Source: Clostridium_T sp040217795 (GTDB lineage Bacteria > Bacillota > Clostridia > Clostridiales > Clostridiaceae). From it: DNA of 7,432 nucleotides. This document shows, in pieces, positions 1 through 5,124 of the stretch (its first letter is position 1; every line of letters begins with the position of its first letter). The stretch lies in the NCBI GenBank assembly GCA_040217795.1, contig JBEHWK010000153.1, positions 1 to 7,432 on the forward strand. Reading direction: 5' to 3'. Both the position numbers and the translations under genes were made by a program. The notes under the pieces are model-generated. The model was not told the DNA's origin and did not search any database. It worked only from the letters and a program-made list of their open reading frames with translations.

Positions 1-1
1 T

Positions 2-466
2 ATTAAATTTATACTTTTTATAATTTTGGCAGCAATAGCTGTAATTATAGGAACAGTTCTTTATAAACTGCCAAAGACACCTTTAGACCCTCCTGTCCCA
101 ATATTAAAATACAATAATATTGATGTTGCCTTAATTCAGGGAGAATACACTTGGATGAGTGATCCACTGTCAGGCAGTAGTTACTTAACAGAGAATCCCT
201 TTAAAGCTACTGAAGATATTGAACCATTAAAAGTAACCACCAATGATATCATCAAATTTAAATTTCCTTCCTGAATTAAACCTAAAAAAATATATATTCG
301 CCAGTGTACTTCACTTTACAAATCGAATCCTTATGCAGAATATCAAGATGTTTCAAGTGGTGAAATAGTGATGCCTTCTGAAAAAGGGGTCTATGTTTTT
401 GAAATAAGCGGAAGTTGGAATAAATCACATAACACTAGCCATTATTTTAAAGTCATAGTAAATTAG
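2..466 (+). pseudogene. Membrane-anchored hypothetical protein gene, 5'-truncated by the window and split by an in-frame TGA
   Basis: The frame is open from the left window edge, so the true start lies upstream; the TTG at 26 is just a Leu inside the membrane segment. The visible protein begins with a hydrophobic anchor (about 20 residues, ending VIIGTVLY) and continues into a polar domain that should lie outside the membrane. A TGA at 272-274 stops it after KFKFPS. The same frame then stays open for another 63 codons (beginning IKPKKIYIRQ, ending HYFKVIVN) to a TAG at 464-466. That downstream part is compositionally ordinary coding sequence with beta-strand-like alternation, so I read the TGA as a nonsense mutation in a once continuous gene. 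TGG to TGA is one possible single-base origin. A sequencing error, or a still-functional truncated product, cannot be excluded. I do not recognise the family. Confidence 0.6.
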
Positions 467-469
467 TAG

Positions 470-613
470 TTCCCCAAAATTTCTTCTTGTTTATTAATTT
501 ACCATATTACAATAAAAGTTATAAAGTTCTTATTTACTTACTCAAAAAATAATAAACTTATTGTTGATAAACTTAACGAACTATCAGAAAAAATAGATAA
601 ACTTAATAAATAG
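470..613 (+). pseudogene. Start-less remnant of a small protein gene with a coiled-coil-like tail
   Basis: This open frame follows the broken gene and lies in the same frame just after its stop. It has no ATG, GTG or TTG codon. It translates to a hydrophobic stretch (roughly LLIYHITIKVIKFLFTY) followed by a heptad-like tail, LIVDKLNELSEKIDKLNK, and a TAG. A membrane segment followed by a short amphipathic tail is the plan of YvrJ-type and small holin-type peptides, and a YvrJ gene does occur at 7020. The residue-level resemblance is weak. It could be the 3' remnant of such a gene, or chance AT-rich reading frame. Confidence 0.3.
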
Positions 614-811
614 ACTCCTAAGTTGTTACAGGAAGCATCGCAAAACTACTTTTATAACTGAAAAAACACCTTAAGGAAGTATTATATGTATAGGAACCTG
701 CCCTACTCGGCAGTTTTGAATATAAAAAATAATATCCTTGATAATATTGATGGGTACAGCTGACATATGAATGCCTGAACTTTAAGTAAAGATTACATAA
801 TAAAAATATGT
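614..811. other. Gene-less stretch before repeat A1
   Basis: I find no supported gene here. The only local structure I note is a small hairpin, CTGCC (698-702) with GGCAG (709-713), followed by TTTT at 714-717, which could be a weak plus-strand terminator. A minus-strand frame covering 618-899 runs into the repeat and has no protein-like composition. Confidence 0.4.
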
Positions 812-1069
812 AGCAGCCATGCCCCATATTTAAATCTTCGTTCCTCAGAATTAAATCCGGTTCATGGACACTTAAACTCAATGGGCTGCTCCGCCCCAAC
901 CCCAGGCAGTATCCCTCCGGTGTCTTTATATTAGTCTCCCTTCGGTCGATAGGTAGCTTTGGACAAGCGATTATTTCTCTCCATTCATTCCAGCTTCAGC
1001 AAGCCATAGGTATTCCCCAGGGTCAGAAGCCACATTCATTACGCAGAAAAAATAGCTAGTCCAAAGCAA
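812..1069 (+). repeat. Direct repeat copy A1 (258 bp), probably a degenerate structured-RNA module
   Basis: It aligns to 2139-2396 at a constant offset of 1327 with no gaps; by hand I count about 16 differences in 258 positions (about 94% identity). It is visibly richer in G+C than its surroundings. The outer stem (AGCAGCC with GGCTGCT) and the long stem GCTTTGGAC/GTCCAAAGC are kept. The small CCCAGG/CCTGGG hairpin of copy A2 is disrupted here (CCGGTG on the 3' side), as is the CCTAT/ATAGG hairpin. A1 is also cut off from the B and C modules that follow A2. I infer that A1 is the decaying copy. The strand follows the wobble-pair argument given for A2. Confidence 0.85.
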
Positions 1070-1086
1070 ATTAAATTTATTATAAT

Positions 1087-2004
1087 CTAGTATTGCAAAT
1101 AGCTTAAGCTATTTTTCAATCGTTCTTCCAAATAGCCTGCGACCATTTCTGTCATTGCAGCAGCTGAATTATCACGATAATAACTATCAAAAGCTTCGTA
1201 ATATCTTTTACGGTCAGTGAACTTCACATTGATTGGCGGATAGCCATTCTGCATCAAAAACAGATTCATAATCAATCTGCCAGTACGTCCATTTCCATCA
1301 ACAAAAGGGTGAATGCCTTCAAACTTTAAATGGAACAGTGCTGCACTCTCAATGGGGTGCAGTTTTTCATTTTCAAATTCCTTTATAAGATTCTCCATCA
1401 ATTCCGGCACCATCAATGGTTCCGGTGGTTCATGAAATGCTCCCATAATACGCACGGGAATTCGGCGATAAACACCTCTATCCTCTGGTCTATCAATTAG
1501 TACCAATGTATGAATTTGTTTAATTATATACTCTGAGAACGGAACTTTATCTTTAACCAAATCCTGCACATATAAAAAAGCATCTCTATGTCCAACTGCT
1601 TCTAAATGGTCTTTCAATGGCTTCTTATCAATGGTTACACCTTCCAATACCATAGCAGTTTCCTGGAGGGTAAGAGTATTCCCTTCAATGGCATTAGAGT
1701 TATATGTGTATTCAATCAGGAATTCTTCCCTTAATCGCTGTACCTCTCCTGCTGTAAGAGGACGCCGTTTATCCAGCTCATTTTTCAAAGAATCTACATT
1801 TGCAAATATGGATGCAAATTGAGCAGGTATCTGCATGTGTCTATTTTTACGCCCATCAGCAGGTTTCACTGCATCAGCAGGAATCTGATATGAACGTCCT
1901 TTTTTAATAACTCCGGGAATTTTCCCTTGATCACAAAGTATTCTCACTCGACGATCAGATATACCCCAATTCTCAGCTGCCTGTTGTACACTAATATATT
2001 CCAA
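1087..2004 (-). CDS. Fic-domain protein with N-terminal helix-turn-helix (class II Fic, probable AMP transferase)
   Basis: 305 aa. Residues about 1-50 form an excisionase/MerR-like helix-turn-helix (SVQQAAENWGISDRRVRILC, then a basic wing). The Fic fold follows. The catalytic loop is HPFVDGNGRTGR at 232-243, matching HxFx(D/E)GNGRxxR completely with His232 as the catalytic base. SNAIEG at 103-108 fits the (S/T)xxxE(G/N) inhibitory-helix motif N-terminal to the core, which defines class II Fic proteins; Glu107 would block productive ATP binding until relieved. The known reaction of intact Fic motifs is transfer of AMP from ATP to a target Ser, Thr or Tyr; the target here is unknown. The start is TTG, chosen because AAGGAGG lies 9 nt upstream and no better start is in frame. 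No antitoxin gene is adjacent. The gene lies alone between two 258-bp direct repeats and looks less AT-rich than the genes to its right, suggesting acquisition. Confidence 0.93.
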   Translation of the reverse strand: MEYISVQQAAENWGISDRRVRILCDQGKIPGVIKKGRSYQIPADAVKPADGRKNRHMQIPAQFASIFANVDSLKNELDKRRPLTAGEVQRLREEFLIEYTYNSNAIEGNTLTLQETAMVLEGVTIDKKPLKDHLEAVGHRDAFLYVQDLVKDKVPFSEYIIKQIHTLVLIDRPEDRGVYRRIPVRIMGAFHEPPEPLMVPELMENLIKEFENEKLHPIESAALFHLKFEGIHPFVDGNGRTGRLIMNLFLMQNGYPPINVKFTDRKRYYEAFDSYYRDNSAAAMTEMVAGYLEERLKNSLSYLQY

Positions 2005-2029
2005 AACAGAGTACCTCCTTATTGTATTG

Positions 2030-2108
2030 TTCCGATAATACTATTATATACCAAATTCGGAATATTTAATACCAAAATCTCTTCAAAATCACAATGTTAT
2101 TATTCCGA
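2030..2108 (-). promoter_or_regulatory. Probable fic promoter with repeated TTCCGA half-sites
   Basis: On the minus strand a TATAAT (2048 down to 2043) lies about 40 nt before the fic start and could be a -10 box; the -35 is unclear. TTCCGA at 2030-2035 and its reverse complement TCGGAA at 2057-2062 form an inverted repeat that brackets this box. A third TTCCGA lies at 2103-2108. Paired half-sites around a -10 box are typical of an autorepressor operator, and the Fic protein has its own helix-turn-helix. Binding is inference. Confidence 0.4.
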
Positions 2109-2138
2109 TTGAACAGTTATATACCTTATATCAAATAC

Positions 2139-2396
2139 AGCAGCCATGCCCCACCTTTAAATCTTCGTTCCTCAGAATTAAATCCGGTTCATGGTCACTT
2201 AAACACAATGGGCTGCTCCGCCCCAACCCCAGGCAGTATTTCTCCTGGGTCTTTATATTAGTCTCCCTATGGTCGATAGGAAGCTTTGGACAAGCGATTA
2301 TTTCTCTCCATTCATTGCAGCTTCAGCAAGCCATAGGTATTCCCCAGGGTCAGGAGCTGCATTCATTACGAAGAAAAAATAGCTAGTCCAAAGCAA
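2139..2396 (+). repeat. Direct repeat copy A2 (258 bp), folded RNA module
   Basis: Second copy of the repeat at 812-1069. It folds into consecutive stems. 2139-2147 pairs with 2208-2217 (AGCAGCC/GGCTGCT, then one bulged G). CCCAGG at 2228-2233 pairs with CCTGGG at 2244-2249. CCTAT at 2266-2270 pairs with ATAGG at 2276-2280. A 22-position stem, 2283-2304 with 2373-2394, consists of 9 bp, A-A, 3 bp, G-A, 3 bp, A-A and 4 bp. Inside it, GCAGCTTC (2317-2324) pairs with GGAGCTGC (2353-2360), and the apex carries GGTATTCC-CCAG-GG (2336-2349). The inner stem has a U-G pair that is U-A in A1, which fits a plus-strand RNA. No coding frame is convincing. Confidence 0.8.
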
Positions 2397-2493
2397 TGAA
2401 TCCGCCAAGGCGAATCAGTTCAAAAGACACTTTCTATTTTTATCACTTCCTGTATTTTGCTTCATATAAAACTATATATTGTCCTTTTTTTAG

Positions 2494-2595
2494 AGTGTCC
2501 TTTGAACTTTGTACCAGAAAGGACACTTTGTCCAAGCGTATATTTGCCTTATGTGTGGTATTCCTATGGGGAGCAGAAATAAGCTTGGACAAAGT
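2494..2595 (+). ncRNA. Module B: double hairpin homologous in architecture to the A stem
   Basis: AGTGTCCTTT (2494-2503) pairs perfectly with AAAGGACACT (2518-2527). The next stem, ACTTTGTCCAAGC (2525-2537) with GCTTGGACAAAGT (2583-2595), is a perfect 13 bp and shares three bases with the first, so the two hairpins abut or compete. It continues inward with G-A, 3 bp, A-A and 5 bp (2538-2547 with 2573-2582), then a hairpin GGTATTCC-TAUG-GGGA in RNA terms (2557-2572). The mismatch pattern is that of the A stem, but several pairs are changed on both sides. A 2396-2647 reading frame across it is not protein-like. Confidence 0.6.
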
Positions 2596-2723
2596 AAAAG
2601 ACAATGTTTCAACTAATATTATTTTTGATAAGCCAGATAAACCATAAGGATTATTAATCAGTAATGATATTAAGCATTATTATAATTTCTTTATGTATCT
2701 TCTATTAATACTACTCTATATTC

Positions 2724-2999
2724 TGGCACTTTAACTGCCACCCAAAAAAGGACTAGCTCTCGTCTGGCATTTCTAAGTTTGTATAAGTCTCTCCCTTTAT
2801 TCCGAGCCTTCTGCAAACTAAGAACTGCGCCACTTTAGCTGGTCCTTTATTTGGGTACCCGGCAGAGTGCAGGAGGGTGGACATGCTCCCTGCAGTAATC
2901 TTGCATGGACATGCATTAAAAAGACAGGTCCATATAAGATTCCCCAGCAAGACAAGTCCACCCTTTCCTGGTATTCCTCTGGGGTCTTTTTTGATTTTT
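2724..2999 (+). ncRNA. Module C: multi-stem RNA with a possible pseudoknot and 3' terminator
   Basis: TGGCA (2724-2728) pairs with TGCCA (2736-2740). AAAGGACTAGCT (2747-2758) pairs with AGCTGGTCCTTT (2837-2848): 12 bp including one U-G. It encloses a long hairpin, 2765-2783 with 2812-2832, again with a U-G. TGCAGG (2868-2873) pairs with CCTGCA (2889-2894). GGGTGGAC at 2875-2882, mostly in its loop, is complementary to GTCCACCC at 2956-2963, giving an 8-bp pseudoknot. TGCAT (2902-2906) pairs with ATGCA (2911-2915) around GGAC. Both U-G pairs would be A-C on the minus strand, so the plus strand is favoured. The segment is clearly richer in G+C than its surroundings. I do not recognise a riboswitch, tmRNA, RNase P or SRP signature. 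Confidence 0.6.
2942..2999 (+). terminator. Possible terminator at the 3' end of module C
   Basis: CCCCAG (2942-2947) can pair with CTGGGG (2979-2984), followed within three bases by TTTTTT and then GATTTTT. The loop is long (31 nt) and contains the pseudoknot partner and the GGTATTCC hairpin, so termination and the alternative fold would exclude each other. Confidence 0.4.
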
Positions 3000-3025
3000 G
3001 AACAAATGATTTGAATGAACCAAAG

Positions 3026-3077
3026 TTTTCGAGTTATTTTGATCCACCCGCCCAGCCCCTACAAAATAACACGAAAA
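3026..3077. repeat. Strong inverted repeat with a C-rich loop
   Basis: Positions 3026-3041 (TTTTCG, A, GTTATTTTG) pair with 3062-3077 (CAAAATAAC, A, CGAAAA): 15 of 16 positions, with a single A-A mismatch. The 20-nt loop is almost free of G and contains TCCACCC (3043-3049). That loop sequence is complementary to GGGTGGA in module C (2875-2881), the same bases proposed for the C pseudoknot. The hairpin may be a further domain of the RNA or an independent element. No T-run follows on the plus strand. Confidence 0.6.
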
Positions 3078-3161
3078 TAGAAATGTAATGGCATATTGAT
3101 TCAGGCTTATATCAATAATACCTTTAATACTCATAGCAGCATTAGATTGCCTTAACTTAAC

Positions 3162-3191
3162 TTGTAATTATAGGAAAAGCCAAGTTATAAT
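3162..3191 (+). promoter_or_regulatory. Probable vegetative promoter for the 3262-3738 gene
   Basis: TTGTAA at 3162-3167 and TATAAT at 3186-3191 are separated by 18 nt, a good match to the main sigma-factor consensus, and lie about 70 nt before the likely start codon. No other gene lies between them. Confidence 0.55.
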
Positions 3192-3261
3192 TAATCTATA
3201 AAGGATATACCTTAGCAGGAACTTGTAATATTTTGAGAACATGAACAAGGGGATGAATGAA

Positions 3262-3738
3262 ATGAACAAGAAAAAAATCATAATTGGCTCATTTACTGTG
3301 GCCGTTATTCTTTTAGGAATTATAATTAACACAGTATTTCTCTTTAACCCGTTTACATTTAAAAAAGAAAAAGCAGTCTACCTCCCCTTTACCTGGTACA
3401 GAAAGCCTATAACTTTTTTAGTAAGTGTAAATGGAACAACCAAGGAGTTATACATGATGGATGAAAATGCTAAGTTTATTTATAAAGAACTAAATAAAAC
3501 AGAAGTTTTGGGCTCTCTATTCGATAGTAAGCTAAGACTGCAATATAATATTGAGGAAAAAGGTCAACTAAATATACAATCTTACAAAAATGGCATAGTT
3601 ACTAAGATTCGATGGTACGGGGAAAATTCAGATGTATGCTCTACAACTGGAGACTTCGGATATGAAGCTATTGTTAAAATGACACCCGAACTGAAAGAGT
3701 ACTTAAATAACCTATTCGTAAATCAGGAAAATAATTGA
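3262..3738 (+). CDS. Membrane-anchored protein of unknown function
   Basis: 158 aa from the preferred ATG at 3262. The frame could begin at 3241 (165 aa), but AAGGGG at 3247-3252 sits 9 nt before 3262, whereas 3241 has only a poor site. The protein starts MNKKK, followed by a single hydrophobic segment at about residues 4-29 (IIIGSFTVAVILLGIIINTVFLF), then a lysine-rich stretch and a soluble domain of about 120 residues. With no lipobox Cys it is best read as an N-terminal anchor with the domain outside the membrane. The soluble part is beta-rich, with one Cys (SDVCSTTG) near the C-terminus. I do not recognise the family. It has its own promoter-like sequence and a 106-bp gap to the next gene. 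Confidence 0.8.
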   Translation: MNKKKIIIGSFTVAVILLGIIINTVFLFNPFTFKKEKAVYLPFTWYRKPITFLVSVNGTTKELYMMDENAKFIYKELNKTEVLGSLFDSKLRLQYNIEEKGQLNIQSYKNGIVTKIRWYGENSDVCSTTGDFGYEAIVKMTPELKEYLNNLFVNQENN

Positions 3739-3844
3739 CTTTTATATCAGCTATATGAACAGAATAATCATAATATATAATGAAATGGTGGTTTGGAGTT
3801 AATAAAACCTGGTAATATATTGAGAAACAAAAGGAAGTGAAATT

Positions 3845-4174
3845 TTGCAAGAGGCAAATATGGTTATAACATATACATTCGATGAACTAAAAGAAGTTTT
3901 GGGAGAACTAGAAGTTATTTTACAATCTTTGCATAGACAGGGGGCTTATTATAGTGATAAATTTTCTATTTATGGTGAAGAAATGTGTAGGGCTGAATAT
4001 GAAAAAGAGACAACTAAGTTCATAGATGAATGGCGTGTATGTGAGAGATTAGCCAAAATGAGATATATTTTATCTAAAAGGTTTGATGATACATTAGGTG
4101 ATGATGATATGGATGATTTAGAAAAATCAATGGAGAATATTAAGCATTGGACTAAGCCAGGAGACATGCCATAA
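3845..4174 (+). CDS. Small acidic protein of unknown function
   Basis: 109 aa if started at TTG 3845, which follows AAGGAAGTGA (3831-3840) at good spacing; 104 aa if started at ATG 3860, which has a weaker AAGAGG site close by. I prefer 3845 but not strongly. The protein is soluble and mostly helical by composition, with a very acidic stretch near the C-terminus (DDTLGDDDMDDLEKSMENIK). There is no signal peptide or membrane segment. It ends 82 bp before the next gene on the same strand and has a similar AT-rich composition, so the two may be co-transcribed. Small acidic proteins in such positions can be immunity proteins or antitoxins, but no motif shows this and no toxin is visible in the window. 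Confidence 0.75.
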   Translation: MQEANMVITYTFDELKEVLGELEVILQSLHRQGAYYSDKFSIYGEEMCRAEYEKETTKFIDEWRVCERLAKMRYILSKRFDDTLGDDDMDDLEKSMENIKHWTKPGDMP

Positions 4175-4256
4175 TCAGCATAAGTTATTATAGTAAGTCC
4201 TATGTTTCTTATATGCCAAACAATATTTATAACATTTATATGAGGTGTTTCAAAAT

Positions 4257-4955
4257 ATGTGTGAAAATCTGTATAAAGAATTTGATGATATTTTAGATTT
4301 AAGAAAACTTATGCTTCAATATGCTGAAGATAATTATGAAATGTTGAATAATGCCGTGAGAGATAATACTGCTGAAGTTAAATATGGCAGGGATGCTTTA
4401 TATCTTGGTTATTTCTGCCCAAGTTTGGTACTTGATAAAATAGCAGGAGGTTTTAAAAAAGGAAGGTTGCTAAAATCAATTCCAAAAACAAACAAGAGAT
4501 ACGTGGTTTATGAATTAGATATTAATGGGAAACTTTTAAGAATACAAAGTATTAACTCATATGGTACAATTTTTGAAAATTATATAATCAGAAAGGATAA
4601 TGTAGAATTCGGGGTGAATTTATTCAAGGGAAAGAAAAATTCTATTGTATCTAGCACAAGAGCTATATATGATGATGGCAAAATATCCAGGTTTGATATT
4701 ATAGGATCATCACATATGTGGTCTGAGGTGTATTCATATGATTCTAATTATCCAAATAAGATAAAATGTAAGGAATATTACTATGTTCCTGAATTAACTG
4801 GTTCTGATAAATCAATACCAATTGGCCAACCAGGAAGTCCAATGCGCCTATTCGAAATGGAAATAGAAATAGATAACAATAATAATATAATTAAAATTGA
4901 GCATGGAGAATTTATTAATGGTAATACGGAATTAACATGTGTTTACATGAAATAA
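4257..4955 (+). CDS. Soluble protein of unknown function, helical N-terminus and beta-rich C-terminal domain
   Basis: 232 aa from ATG 4257. The frame extends to a GTG at 4245, but that codon is part of the ribosome binding site GAGGTG (4242-4247), which sits 9 nt before 4257, so 4257 is the real start. Residues about 1-75 look helical and carry many acidic residues. From about residue 80 the protein alternates beta-strand-like segments (RYVVYELDINGKLLRIQSI, FENYIIRKD, EYYYVPEL) and ends in a strand pair around DNNNNIIKIEHGEF. No signal peptide, membrane segment or catalytic motif is evident. The asparagine-rich turn and repeated strand pattern resemble many uncharacterised immunity-like proteins, but that is an impression only. 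A strong hairpin follows the stop. Confidence 0.82.
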   Translation: MCENLYKEFDDILDLRKLMLQYAEDNYEMLNNAVRDNTAEVKYGRDALYLGYFCPSLVLDKIAGGFKKGRLLKSIPKTNKRYVVYELDINGKLLRIQSINSYGTIFENYIIRKDNVEFGVNLFKGKKNSIVSSTRAIYDDGKISRFDIIGSSHMWSEVYSYDSNYPNKIKCKEYYYVPELTGSDKSIPIGQPGSPMRLFEMEIEIDNNNNIIKIEHGEFINGNTELTCVYMK

Positions 4956-4978
4956 TAAAATGCTTATAAAAAATGAAC

Positions 4979-5011
4979 TAAGGGAACTCTTTTCACTCAG
5001 GAGTTCCCTTA
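4979..5011 (-). terminator. Hairpin terminator between convergent genes
   Basis: TAAGGGAACTC pairs perfectly with GAGTTCCCTTA (11 bp, 11-nt loop). On the minus strand the stem is followed by AGTTCATTTTTT, a usable though slightly displaced T-run, so it best serves the metallo-hydrolase transcript. On the plus strand A residues follow the stem, so termination of the 4257-4955 gene would rely on the hairpin alone. Confidence 0.6.
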
Positions 5012-5124
5012 AAAATCCGGATTATCAACACTATTCTTTAACAGAGCTAACTATTAATAAAATAAAAAGAATGCCATAAACAACTGACTAGAAACAGAAT
5101 CTTTTGATAAATTCCCTAAAAAAT

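Larger units (their letters stand above)
2139..2999 (+). ncRNA. Candidate large structured non-coding RNA (modules A2, B and C)
   Basis: The gene-less segment between the fic upstream region and the next gene is an almost continuous chain of stems, with local G+C higher than the flanks in A2 and C. Modules A2, B and C each contain GGTATTCC followed by a YNNG tetraloop sequence and GG. A2 and B share a long stem with compensatory changes. The segment ends in CTGGGG plus two T-runs (2987-2992 and 2995-2999). A 9-nt sequence in A2 (AGCTAGTCC, 2381-2389) is exactly complementary to the start of C (GGACTAGCT, 2750-2758), so long-range contacts are possible. One transcript of about 860 nt is inference; three separate RNAs are the alternative. 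The size range resembles the large ornate RNAs of Firmicutes and their phages (ROOL, GOLLD, OLE), but I cannot match any by sequence. Confidence 0.45.

Noticed and set aside
618..899. Minus-strand reading frame of 93 codons
   Set aside because: Most of its start overlaps repeat A1, the composition is not protein-like, and it has no supported start or partner in copy A2.
1631..2112. Two plus-strand frames opposite and upstream of fic
   Set aside because: They are antisense shadows of a well-supported Fic gene and its control region.
812..2396. Fic flanked by terminal repeats of a transposon
   Set aside because: The repeats are direct, 258 bp, folded and without a transposase or obvious target-site duplication; homologous integration fits better.
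2396..2647. Plus-strand reading frame of 83 codons
   Set aside because: It begins at the edge of repeat A2 and runs through the B hairpins. It has no ribosome binding site, and the compensatory pairing explains the sequence better.
2753..2950. Minus-strand reading frame of 65 codons with a protein-looking C-terminal half
   Set aside because: It coincides with the paired arms of module C. I could not match it to a family, and wobble pairs support an RNA on the other strand. A relic gene is not fully excluded.
2139..2999. CRISPR array, tRNA, RNase P, tmRNA or T-box
   Set aside because: There is no short regular repeat-spacer pattern, no tRNA arms, and no diagnostic motif of these RNAs. The AGGGTGGAC in module C resembles a T-box core only superficially.
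2916..3134. Minus-strand reading frame of 72 codons
   Set aside because: It covers the C terminator and the 3026-3077 hairpin; no binding site or recognisable domain.
3970..4167. Minus-strand frame inside the 3845-4174 gene
   Set aside because: Antisense shadow with serine-rich composition typical of reverse-read acidic genes.
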